From: Actinomycetota bacterium
Lineage (GTDB): Bacteria; Actinomycetota; Thermoleophilia; Gaiellales; Gaiellaceae
Assembly (NCBI GenBank): GCA_013812465.1
Contig: JACCTK010000408.1
Span: forward strand, 1 to 11,281
Length of the DNA stretch: 11,281 nucleotides
Direction: 5' to 3'
Position numbers and translations under genes: made by a program. Below, piece by piece: positions 1 through 5,342 of the stretch (its first letter is position 1; each line of letters opens with the position of its first letter). The notes beneath the pieces are model-generated. The model had not been told where the DNA came from. It did not search any database and saw nothing but the letters and a program-made list of their open reading frames with translations.

Positions 1-185
1 CGCCGTGATCTCTTTCGTGTCACCACCGGCTTGATCGCCACCGAGCGTCGCTCCCCAATGTCCCGCCGACGCCGCACCTCTTTCTTGGCAGTTCTCCGGT
101 TTCTCGCGAAGGAGACGTACTCGTACCTCTCTCCCTCCGCGTCGACGACGACGGCGATACAGCTCTTGTGCCGGTCGGCGCCCAT
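1..185 (-). pseudogene. small membrane-protein paralogue, copy 1 (partial, frame-damaged)
   Basis: This is a diverged copy of the gene at 1411-1722, in the same orientation and cut by the left edge. From an ATG at 185 it reads MGADRHKSCIAVVVDAEG and then a KRYEYVSFARN-like stretch nearly identical to copy 2. Near position 72 one base is missing relative to copy 2, and near position 41 one is extra. About ten residues are therefore out of frame before the frame is restored at KPVVTRKRSRR. In the 38 well-aligned codons, four of six base differences fall in the third position of this minus-strand frame, which supports minus-strand coding in the past. The membrane segment seen in copy 2 would lie beyond the window. 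The two frame changes could be decay or sequencing error. I do not recognise the family. Confidence 0.5.
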
Positions 186-232
186 ACGCAGGTCGTATCG
201 GTCGGCGCGCGCTCGAAGTTGAGACCGCCGGT
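1..232. repeat. direct repeat, unit A (left copy)
   Basis: About 230 bp match 1534-1762 in the same orientation with scattered substitutions and a few small indels. Similarity runs off the left edge and stops abruptly near 232, just after the shared bases gttgagaccgcc. The matched part covers the start of the small-gene paralogue plus about 45 bp upstream of it. Copy 2 carries four extra bases (tgtg) just before the start region. Confidence 0.8.
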
Positions 233-435
233 TCTGACAAACCCTGGTCGGTGATAGGCACTCCGAACACGAACACCGACCAGCCCGGAAAGTCATCGAG
301 CAGCATCGCCGCCTCGGCACCGAGGCCACTCAGGTGCTCAGGTTCAAGGACGAACACGCCATGTACTGCGTCGGCGATGACACCGCTCAGCGCTTCGACG
401 GGATCCGCATGACGCGAGGCCGCGCTCCGACTCAT
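1..435 (-). CDS. possible unrecognised ORF running off the left edge
   Basis: From an ATG at 435 a minus-strand frame stays open for 145 codons to the window edge. The first 70 or so residues look like real protein, with stretches such as GVIADAVHGVFVLEPEHLSG and LLDDFPGWSVFVFG. They are mixed hydrophobic and acidic with no low-complexity runs. The remainder overlaps the copy-1 small-gene paralogue in another frame and is arginine-rich, as shadow frames in GC-rich DNA usually are. A real gene may therefore end, or be broken, near 230 where the repeat begins. No convincing ribosome-binding site is visible. I do not recognise a family. It may be the remnant of a gene interrupted when the repeat arrived. 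Confidence 0.3.
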   Translation of the reverse strand, partial: MSRSAASRHADPVEALSGVIADAVHGVFVLEPEHLSGLGAEAAMLLDDFPGWSVFVFGVPITDQGLSEPAVSTSSARRPIRPAYGRRPAQELYRRRRRRGGREVRVRLLREKPENCQERGAASAGHWGATLGGDQAGGDTKEITA

Positions 436-669
436 GTGGGCATCTCACAAATCAGTCGTGTCGAGATCAACCTCGACGGTGATCGCCCAACTCGCCTCCG
501 CAATGAAAGCCGACAGGGCATCCGCGGGTCGTCTCAATCGGTCGCCGGTCTCGGAGCCGCGCTGGTCGGCGTCGCGCATCTCCTTCTCGGGCCGAACGAC
601 CTCGCTCGTTCGCCACGACGTAGCGTTGTTGAAAAGGGATGACCGGCCGCAACGAAATACACTGGCTCA
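186..669. other. stretch without a confident gene
   Basis: Nearly 500 bp hold only the two doubtful minus-strand ORFs described at 1-435 and 445-579. The open plus-strand frames here are arginine- and serine-rich shadows. I see no rRNA, transposase or clear terminator. The stretch lies between the left repeat copy and the tRNA and looks like decayed accessory DNA. Confidence 0.4.
445..579 (-). CDS. possible 44-residue ORF or gene remnant
   Basis: This short minus-strand frame starts at ATG 579 and reads MRDADQRGSETGDRLRRPAD, then a hydrophobic and acidic tail, SAFIAEASWAITVEVDLDT, ending at TGA 445-447. The protein-like frame continues upstream of the ATG to about 650 (NNATSWRTSEVVRPEKE) but has no ATG, GTG or TTG there. 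The 44-residue reading may therefore be the 3' part of a decayed or mis-sequenced gene. It ends 9 bases before the ATG of the next minus-strand ORF at 435, so the two could be one disrupted gene or a small operon. Family unknown; evidence is composition only. Confidence 0.25.
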   Translation of the reverse strand: MRDADQRGSETGDRLRRPADALSAFIAEASWAITVEVDLDTTDL

Positions 670-755
670 GGCGGGGTGGCCGAGCGGTCGAAGGTGGCGC
701 CTTGAAAGCCGTTAGGCGTGCAAGCGCCTCGTGGGTTCGAATCCCACCCCGGCCG
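670..755 (+). tRNA. tRNA-Ser(UGA), anticodon stem imperfect
   Basis: The sequence shows the hallmarks of a class II serine tRNA. These are the GTGGCCGAGCGGTCGAAGG D-arm block, anticodon loop CTTGAAA with anticodon TGA at 703-705, a long variable arm with paired AGGCG (714-718) and CGCCT (725-729), and a perfect T-arm (GTGGG, TTCGAAT, CCCAC at 731-747). The acceptor stem pairs 670-676 with 748-754 except for one G-G mismatch at the fourth pair. The anticodon stem pairs only partly (GGCGC with GCCGT). Adding one G, so that GGCGCC near 696-701 becomes GGCGGCC, would restore all five pairs. CCA is not encoded. It is either a real tRNA with a consensus error or a decaying one. Confidence 0.75.
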
Positions 756-844
756 CTCCCGAGCAGTCGCAATCGTGCTTATTGTCTCTAGCTAGTTTCT
801 TTCGGGAAGAAAAATATGGGTAATGCCACTTGTTTGCTCGGGAG
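756..844. repeat. inverted repeat around AT-rich spacer, just 3' of the tRNA
   Basis: CTCCCGAGCA at 756-765 is answered by its exact reverse complement TGCTCGGGAG at 835-844. The 69-bp spacer is much richer in A+T than the rest of the window and contains a small hairpin, TTTCTT and AAGAAA around a TCGGG loop (796-812). The left arm begins at the base after the tRNA discriminator. It could be a tRNA-linked integration scar, a small mobile-element remnant or a terminator-like structure; the sequence does not decide. Confidence 0.45.
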
Positions 845-888
845 TTGACGCATCCGCGTCGACGAGACCTACGCGGGGGATGACGACC

Positions 889-1299
889 ATGCTGCCGATC
901 AGGACCGAGAAGTCGAGCTTCATCTTCAGAAGCCTTGATCCCGACATCCCGAACATGCCAGGGGAGCGAGTCGAGCCGGGCCACGTCCGCTCTGTGTGGG
1001 AGCCGACGCAATGGGAGCGGGACGACATCTCCCACGGTGGAAACATCGAGCTGAACATTTTCGCCGAGCCCATCCCGCCGATCTCGCTCGGCGTCACCGG
1101 CGAAGGTGTCACGTGGGGGATCGCCGTCCTCTTCGCCGCGCGCTACGTCGGCGACGACGGTCGCTGGTACGTGCGTCTCTCGTTCCGTGATGGGGTGAGA
1201 ATCGCCGAGTCCAAGGGATACGCGCACCGATGGGGCGCGTGGCTCGCTCAGCGTCGACTGAAGAAAATCCTGCCCTCGCTCGAGGTTTGGCCGACATGA
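889..1299 (+). CDS. hypothetical protein, 136 aa
   Basis: I do not recognise this protein. It looks genuinely coding: residues are varied, with no arginine-rich shadow composition. The middle carries an acidic, aromatic region (WEPTQWERDDISHGGNIELN). The C-terminal half alternates hydrophobic and polar residues (GIAVLFAARYVGDDGRWYVR), suggesting a small beta-rich soluble domain, and it ends in a basic helix-like stretch (AQRRLKKILPS). There is no signal peptide or membrane segment. I chose ATG 889 because GGGGG lies nine bases upstream at 875-879. ATG 880 and a longer start at 823 are in frame, but the extra residues look non-coding. It stands alone on the plus strand between the tRNA and a palindromic element. 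No function is proposed. Confidence 0.6.
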   Translation: MLPIRTEKSSFIFRSLDPDIPNMPGERVEPGHVRSVWEPTQWERDDISHGGNIELNIFAEPIPPISLGVTGEGVTWGIAVLFAARYVGDDGRWYVRLSFRDGVRIAESKGYAHRWGAWLAQRRLKKILPSLEVWPT

Positions 1300-1360
1300 C
1301 TCGCTCGAGCCCGCCACCGAGATCGATCTAGTACGACGTCTCGAAAGGTCGTCCTCTGAC

Positions 1361-1434
1361 TCGTAGGGGCGAGGCTCGCCTCGCCCTCGTACGTCCGAGG
1401 AACGTGGAGGTCAAGGCAAGCCTCGCCCTACGTC
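1361..1434. repeat. palindromic intergenic element (nested hairpins)
   Basis: CGTAGGGGCGAGGCTCGCCT at 1362-1381 pairs with the strand at 1414-1432 over about 19 bp, with one bulged base and one mismatch. A second hairpin lies inside the left arm: GGCGAGG, loop CTCG, CCTCGCC (1368-1385). It sits between the convergent ends of the hypothetical gene (1299) and the small membrane-protein gene (1411), whose last codons are encoded by the right arm. It resembles dispersed REP- or MITE-like palindromes and could also act as a two-way terminator. A genome-wide search for further copies would decide between these. Confidence 0.6.
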
Positions 1435-1722
1435 ATCTAGCAGTCCCTCGAGGGCCAATCCGAGCAGCATCATCGCGGAGATCACGAGCGCCGATAGGCA
1501 GAATGTGATGCCCGCCAAGAAAAGCTCGCGTCGCTGTGATCTCTTTCGGGTCAGCACTGGCTCGATCGCCACGAGCGTCGCGCCCCAATCTCCCGCCGAC
1601 GCTCGCACTTCTTTCTTGGCAGTTCTCCGATTTCTCGCGAAGGAGACGTACTCGTACCTCTTACCCTCCGCGTCGACGACGACGGCGATATAGCTCTTGT
1701 GTCGGTCGGCGCCTGTACGCAC
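1411..1722 (-). CDS. small putative single-pass membrane protein, copy 2 (103 aa)
   Basis: Starting at GTG 1722 the protein reads MRTGADRHKSYIAVVVDAEG, then a basic and aromatic stretch (KRYEYVSFARNRRTAKKEV) and a short GDWGATLVAIEPV segment. A basic linker (TRKRSQRR) leads to one strongly hydrophobic helix of about 27 residues (LFLAGITFCLSALVISAMML onward). A small cytoplasmic N-domain with a C-terminal membrane anchor is the simplest topology. Copy 1 uses an ATG four residues downstream of this GTG. Here that codon is ACA, and four extra bases lie just before it, so the true start is uncertain. The last residues, DDVGRGLP, are encoded by the arm of a palindromic element, so the original C-terminus may have been replaced. 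It ends the minus strand below the large glycosyl transferase, 68 bp after that gene's stop. Function unknown. Confidence 0.55.
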   Translation of the reverse strand: MRTGADRHKSYIAVVVDAEGKRYEYVSFARNRRTAKKEVRASAGDWGATLVAIEPVLTRKRSQRRELFLAGITFCLSALVISAMMLLGLALEGLLDDVGRGLP

Positions 1723-1762
1723 ACAGGTCGTATCGGTCGGCGCCCGCTCGAAGTTGAGACCG
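1534..1762. repeat. direct repeat, unit A (right copy)
   Basis: This is the same-orientation partner of 1-232. It covers the 5' two thirds of the small membrane-protein gene and about 40 bp before it. Similarity ends at 1762, 28 bp short of the stop codon of the large sugar transferase. Relative to the left copy it has four extra bases (tgtg) within 1717-1730. Confidence 0.8.
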
Positions 1763-1790
1763 CCCGGCGCGGGTCCGGACCGCTGGCGGC

Positions 1791-3308
1791 TCAGTAGGCC
1801 GAGCGAACGCGGGCGAGCGCCGGAATCGTGAGCATGACGAGGCGTATGTCCTCGCGGAGCGACCAGTTCGTCACGTAGAGGTAGTCGAGCTTGGTCATCT
1901 CGTCGAAGGGGATCTCGCTCGCGCCGAGCACCTGCCACAGACCCGTCATGCCCGGCTTGAGATCGAGGCGACGTCGCGCCCACGCTGCGACGTGCTGATC
2001 CTCGTCGAGGATCAGCGGGCGAGGTCCAACGATCGACATCTCTCCGAGGACGACATTGAGCAGCTGCGGCAGCTCGTCAAGGCGCCAGCGCCGGAGAAAC
2101 GCTCCTACGCGCGTGATTCGCGGGTCGTCGGGCACCTTGAACATTCTCGGGTCGGCAGCGAGGTGCATGTTCATGTGCGCCACCTCGGCCTTCCTCGCCT
2201 CCGCATCGTCGACCATCGTCCGGAACTTGAGGACGAAGAACGTGCGCTCGCGGGCGCCCATACGCACCTGTCGAAAAAGCACCGGCCCACGGGACTCGAT
2301 CTTGATGGCCGCGGCCAGGAGCAGGAGAAGCGGCGCGAGGAGAATGAGACCTGTCGCCGCGCCCAGGATGTCGAACGAGCGCTTGAGAAATCGCTCCGAG
2401 CCGCTGAGCTGGGGAATCGGCAGGCCGACCAGGGGGATACCTTCGATGGTGTGCAGCTGCGCGTTCGTTCCCAGCACCTCGAACATGCGCGGGACGATGT
2501 CGATCTGGACGTCACTGTCCTGGACGGAGCGGATCACCGCGAGGGTCTGCTCATGCGAGTCGGTGGAGAACGCGATCGCGACCCGGTGCACCTGATGCAT
2601 CTGCACGAGTCTCGGCAGATCCGCGGTCGTGCCGAGCAAGTCGAGGGGCCCGTCACCATTGGAGGAGGCCCCGCCGTCGCGATCGACGAAGCCGACGACC
2701 TTCAGCCCGTACTCGGGATGGTTTCCGATCTTGCTCGCGAGGAGGCGGGCCACCTGGCCGGAGCCGACGACGATGACGTTCTGGGTGTACGCGGCGCTAC
2801 GCCGCCCGAGCACGCGCGCGATCGCCCGCAGCAGCGGAACCAACACGATCGCGATCGCCCAGAAGACGACCAGTCGCGTGATGTTGGGATGTGGGACGCC
2901 GATGACCTCGGTGACAGCGACGAATCCCCAGGTGCCGATGGAGACCACTTGGAGGACGCCGAAGATGTCGTCCACCGTCGAATGGTCGGTTCGCTCCTCG
3001 TCTCGGTCATAGAGGCCGTGCATGTGGGCGATAAGGACCCAGAGAGGAAGGCTCGCGATGAACAGGGCCACCTCCCAGCGGAGGTCGACGGCGTCTACTA
3101 TCGGCGTCGGCGAGACGAGGGCGAGGGCGAGAAGGAAGGCAAGCAAGAGCCCGACAACATCTGCGATGAGGAGCAGACGGCGCATGAGCCACCCGCGACG
3201 GCGCGCGGTGCGCCGGAGGGCGTCGAATCCACCCGCGACCGCGCGCTCACTGCTTCCGATGGCCACGCCATCTCTCGATGCTGTATCCAATTGAATCCTC
3301 CCCTTCAC
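1791..3308 (-). CDS. polyprenyl-phosphate sugar-1-phosphate transferase (WbaP/WcaJ type)
   Basis: This is a large phosphoglycosyl transferase that would move a sugar-1-phosphate from a nucleotide sugar onto undecaprenyl phosphate at the inner face of the membrane, the first step of exopolysaccharide or O-glycan assembly. About 505 residues give the family's full architecture. Four N-terminal hydrophobic helices come first (about residues 43-162 in all). Next is a Rossmann-like domain (VIVVGSGQVARLLASKIG, about 178-195). The C-terminal catalytic domain (about 305-505) holds a re-entrant hydrophobic segment, KFRTM (361-365), the catalytic Asp-Glu in LDELPQLLN (D411, E412), VGPRP (427-431) and PGMTGLWQV. 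GTG 3308 is chosen because GGGGGGAG lies six bases upstream. TTG 3290, with GGAGG six bases upstream, is nearly as good. TTG 3353 would sit at the predicted transcription start. The sugar substrate cannot be read from sequence. Confidence 0.93.
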   Translation of the reverse strand: MKGRIQLDTASRDGVAIGSSERAVAGGFDALRRTARRRGWLMRRLLLIADVVGLLLAFLLALALVSPTPIVDAVDLRWEVALFIASLPLWVLIAHMHGLYDRDEERTDHSTVDDIFGVLQVVSIGTWGFVAVTEVIGVPHPNITRLVVFWAIAIVLVPLLRAIARVLGRRSAAYTQNVIVVGSGQVARLLASKIGNHPEYGLKVVGFVDRDGGASSNGDGPLDLLGTTADLPRLVQMHQVHRVAIAFSTDSHEQTLAVIRSVQDSDVQIDIVPRMFEVLGTNAQLHTIEGIPLVGLPIPQLSGSERFLKRSFDILGAATGLILLAPLLLLLAAAIKIESRGPVLFRQVRMGARERTFFVLKFRTMVDDAEARKAEVAHMNMHLAADPRMFKVPDDPRITRVGAFLRRWRLDELPQLLNVVLGEMSIVGPRPLILDEDQHVAAWARRRLDLKPGMTGLWQVLGASEIPFDEMTKLDYLYVTNWSLREDIRLVMLTIPALARVRSAY

Positions 3309-3358
3309 GCGCGGCTCCCCCCGCCATGCGCTCCACCCCGTTCCCCTGCCCAAAACAT

Positions 3359-3386
3359 ACGATACTGCCGGCTGGCGTCACGTCAA
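3359..3386 (-). promoter_or_regulatory. sigma70-like promoter for the large sugar transferase
   Basis: Reading the minus strand, TTGACG (3386-3381) is followed after 16 bases by TATCGT (3364-3359). This predicts a transcription start near 3352 and a leader of about 45 bases to GTG 3308. It is the best -35/-10 pair upstream of this gene, and it argues against a start at 3353. Confidence 0.4.
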
Positions 3387-3472
3387 CAGAGTCGCCCGTA
3401 ATCCATACCTTTGGCCAGCAAGACAGCCGAAGGGGAATCCGCAGAGACCGGTAGAGCTGACAGCGCTACGCC

Positions 3473-3494
3473 CGGACGAGCTCGCGGCCGTCCG
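3473..3494 (-). terminator. weak stem-loop after the small sugar transferase
   Basis: CGGACG and CGTCCG form a six-base stem with a ten-base loop, starting 14 bases past the stop codon of the minus-strand gene ending at 3509. There is no T-run, so it is at best a weak terminator. A long 5' leader or a Rho-dependent end is equally possible. Confidence 0.25.
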
Positions 3495-3508
3495 CAGTCA
3501 TGGATCGG

Positions 3509-4153
3509 TCAGTACGTCAGTCCCTCGCCCCTAGCGAGCACCTTGCACGTCCGCCACAGAATCCGGAGATCGCCGCGGACGAGGGTGAGACTGCTCGAGC
3601 GTCGACAGGCATCGACGTAGGCAAGGTCGAGCCTCGTATAGCCAGCGGGCTCGACGACTCCCTTCTGCACCTGCACAGGCCCCGTCCACCCGGACATGAC
3701 CAGATTTCTGTAGTCGAGCCCGGCCGCGACCTGGTCTCGCACCATCGAGGGCGGCCACGGGCGCGGGCCGACCAGGCTCATGTCGCCCCGGAGGATGTTG
3801 AAGAGCTGCGGGAGCTCGTCGAGGTACCACGGCTTCAGGACACAGCGTCCCGCCCACGTCAGATTCTCGGCAGCGCTCTCCAGCAGCCGCGCGTGCGCCT
3901 CTCCGTCGCGCTGCCGCTCCAACGCCGTCAGTCGAAGCGTGCGGAACTTGAGCAGATCGAACTCGCGGCCCCTCGATACGCGGCGCTCCCGGTAGAGCCA
4001 CGGCCCCCGGTCCCGAGGCGAGAACAGCTGGCCCATCCCGACCGCGGCCGCGGCAACCGCGAAGATCGGCGCGAGCAGGACGAGCAATAGGCCGGCGAGC
4101 CCCTTGTCCGTGACTCGTTTCGCCAGCGGATACGGCACCGTGCGGGAGGTCAT
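3509..4153 (-). CDS. minimal monotopic sugar-phosphate transferase (PglC-like fold)
   Basis: This second initiating glycosyl transferase of the bacterial sugar transferase family consists of the catalytic domain alone (214 aa, normal for the short class). A basic start (KRVTDK) leads into one hydrophobic re-entrant helix (about residues 18-40, GLAGLLLVLLAPIFAVAAAA). Then come the GPWLYRERR nucleotide region, KFRTL (69-73), the catalytic Asp-Glu in LDELPQLFN (D112, E113), and VGPRP. The Trp-Gln motif of the larger enzyme is replaced by SGWTGPVQVQKG. ATG 4153 is preferred over TTG 4162; neither has a good ribosome-binding site. It lies upstream of the large transferase on the same strand, about 200 bp away, with its own divergent promoter region shared with 4207. 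Target sugar unknown. Confidence 0.88.
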   Translation of the reverse strand: MTSRTVPYPLAKRVTDKGLAGLLLVLLAPIFAVAAAAVGMGQLFSPRDRGPWLYRERRVSRGREFDLLKFRTLRLTALERQRDGEAHARLLESAAENLTWAGRCVLKPWYLDELPQLFNILRGDMSLVGPRPWPPSMVRDQVAAGLDYRNLVMSGWTGPVQVQKGVVEPAGYTRLDLAYVDACRRSSSLTLVRGDLRILWRTCKVLARGEGLTY

Positions 4154-4169
4154 AAGCAGCAATTCTCGG

Positions 4170-4194
4170 ATCGGCGCGCGTCACCTGCGCCGAT
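4170..4194. promoter_or_regulatory. operator-like palindrome in divergent promoter region
   Basis: ATCGGCGC (4170-4177) and GCGCCGAT (4187-4194) are perfect reverse complements separated by nine bases. This is the geometry of a dimeric repressor site. It fills the gap between the start of the minus-strand sugar transferase (4153) and the plus-strand flavin reductase. Its right end touches the -10-like hexamer at 4194-4199, so a bound protein would block that promoter. No regulator gene is visible nearby. Confidence 0.4.
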
Positions 4195-4199
4195 AGGGT
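4194..4199 (+). promoter_or_regulatory. -10-like hexamer for leaderless flavin reductase transcript
   Basis: TAGGGT lies seven bases before GTG 4207. This is the spacing expected when transcription starts at the initiation codon itself. The same pattern recurs at 6671 and 9616. It favours GTG 4207 over GTG 4198 as the start. Confidence 0.35.
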
Positions 4200-4206
4200 G
4201 GCCACA

Positions 4207-4689
4207 GTGGCTGCAACCGTCGAGGGCGAGGGTCTTCGCGAGCTCTTGAGCGCCTATCCGGCCGGCGTGTGCGTGGTGACCGTGGCCGCCGGGGGCAACG
4301 AGCTCGGGCTGACGCTGAGCTCGCTCGTCTCGCTCTCGCTCGACCCGCCTCTTGTCGGATTGGCCGTGTCCAGAGAGGCTGCGATGCACGAGCTGCTCCG
4401 CGAGGCCGGCTGTTGTGCGGTCTCGCTCCTGGCAACCGGTCAGGAAGGGCTGGCGCAGCGCTTCTCACGCGGGATGCCCCCGATCGCCATGTGGCACGGA
4501 GTCGAGACCATGGCCGGGGCGACCGGGGCGCCGCTCCTCGTCGGGGCCCTCGGATGGGTCGAGTGCAAGATTAGGGAGGAGGTCAGCGCCGGAACGCATA
4601 CGTTCTTCGTCTGCGTGATCGAGCGCGTTGAGGTCGGCATCGACGCCCCGGCGCTCGTTCGCGTCCGCGGAGGGTACTCGAGCGCATGA
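4207..4689 (+). CDS. flavin reductase-like domain protein
   Basis: The protein (160 aa) has the flavin-reductase-like split-barrel fold, whose members bind FMN or FAD and typically supply reduced flavin to a monooxygenase or act as small NAD(P)H oxidoreductases. Visible signatures are the YPAGVCVVTV start strand (about residues 13-22), GLTLSSLVSLSLDPPLVGLA (flavin-binding loop followed by the Ser/Asp-Pro-Pro motif), a Cys-rich AGCCAVSLLA strand, a QRFS helix and the late GTHTFFVCVIERVEV strands. GTG 4207 is favoured because a -10-like element lies just before it; GTG 4198 is the alternative. The stop codon overlaps the ATG of the HAD gene (ATGA), so the two are translationally coupled. No partner monooxygenase is present in the window, so its substrate role is open. 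Confidence 0.85.
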   Translation: MAATVEGEGLRELLSAYPAGVCVVTVAAGGNELGLTLSSLVSLSLDPPLVGLAVSREAAMHELLREAGCCAVSLLATGQEGLAQRFSRGMPPIAMWHGVETMAGATGAPLLVGALGWVECKIREEVSAGTHTFFVCVIERVEVGIDAPALVRVRGGYSSA

Positions 4690-5341
4690 TCGGGATAGAA
4701 GCCGTCGTGTTCGACCTGGACGGGGTCCTCCTCGACTCGGAGCACGTGTGGGACGAGGTCCGCGAAGGCCTCGTCCGCGAGCGCGGAGGTCGGTGGCATG
4801 AGAAAGCGCAGGCGGAGATGATGGGAATGAGCTCGACGGAGTGGTCTCGCTACCTGCACGAGGCGATCGGGCTAGCGGACGAGCCGGAAGAGATCAACGC
4901 CGAAGTCGTTCGCCGGATGCGGGCGCGCTACGCAGAGCGGCTGCCGCTGATCGAGGGCGCCCTCGAATCGGTGCAGCGGCTGGCCGGGGCGTTTCGGCTC
5001 GGGCTCGCATCCTCTTCGAACCGCCCGCTGATCGACGCCGTATTGGCGGCGGCGGGCCTGGCCGCGTTCTTCGACGTCACCGTCTCGTCGGAGGAGGTTC
5101 GACGCGGGAAGCCGGCCCCGGATGTCTTTCTCGAGGCCGCGGCACGGCTCGGCGCCGAGCCCGAGGAGTGCGCGGCGATCGAGGATCCGCGAACGGCATT
5201 CGCGCTGCCCACGCCGCCGGCATGCACGTCGTCGCGATCCCGAACCGCCGCTACCCTCCACCCGAGGACGCCTTGGCGCTCGCGGACATCGTGCTCGGCT
5301 CGCTCTTCGAGCTGAGCCCGGCCACGATTGCCCGAAAGTGA
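4686..5341 (+). pseudogene. HAD phosphatase (beta-phosphoglucomutase-like), one-base frameshift
   Basis: This is a subfamily-I HAD hydrolase, likely a sugar-phosphate phosphatase or phosphomutase. It shows motif I DLDGV (nucleophile D10, acid D12), a mostly helical cap, motif II LASSSN (about 107-112), motif III lysine in RRGKPAP (K142) and motif IV AIED (to D167). Right after that motif the frame breaks. The ATG frame runs into serine- and arginine-rich nonsense to 5315, while the expected C-terminus (GIRAAHAAGMHVVAIPNR, then ADIVLGSLFEL) continues in another frame to TGA 5339-5341. Restoring one T between 5184 and 5188 (GATCCG to GATTCCG) gives a normal protein of about 218 residues with the usual ED-SxNG motif. 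Everything else is conserved, so this may be a sequencing error. It overlaps the flavin reductase gene by four bases and ends one base before the convergent fabF. Confidence 0.85.
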
Positions 5342-5342
5342 G

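Noticed and set aside
467..772. Minus-strand ORF with GRGGIRTHEALA and STARPPRLSQ
   Set aside because: It is the antisense translation of the tRNA-Ser gene, a well-known false protein pattern.
712..1317. Minus-strand ORF ending GVGFEPTRRLHA
   Set aside because: It is antisense to the tRNA 3' half and to the hypothetical gene at 889-1299; composition is shadow-like.
1411..1757. IS110-type transposase remnant suggested by DRHKSYIAVVVD
   Set aside because: The short match to a DEDD N-terminus is not followed by further transposase motifs, and the protein continues into a membrane helix. No terminal repeats or second domain are seen.
3309..3353. TTG 3353 as start of the large sugar transferase
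   Set aside because: It coincides with the predicted transcription start, and the extra residues are Gly/Trp/Arg-rich with no family support.
1992..3401. 469-residue plus-strand ORF opposite the large sugar transferase
   Set aside because: It is rich in Arg, Glu, Asp and His with no domain; the opposite strand encodes a full, motif-rich enzyme.
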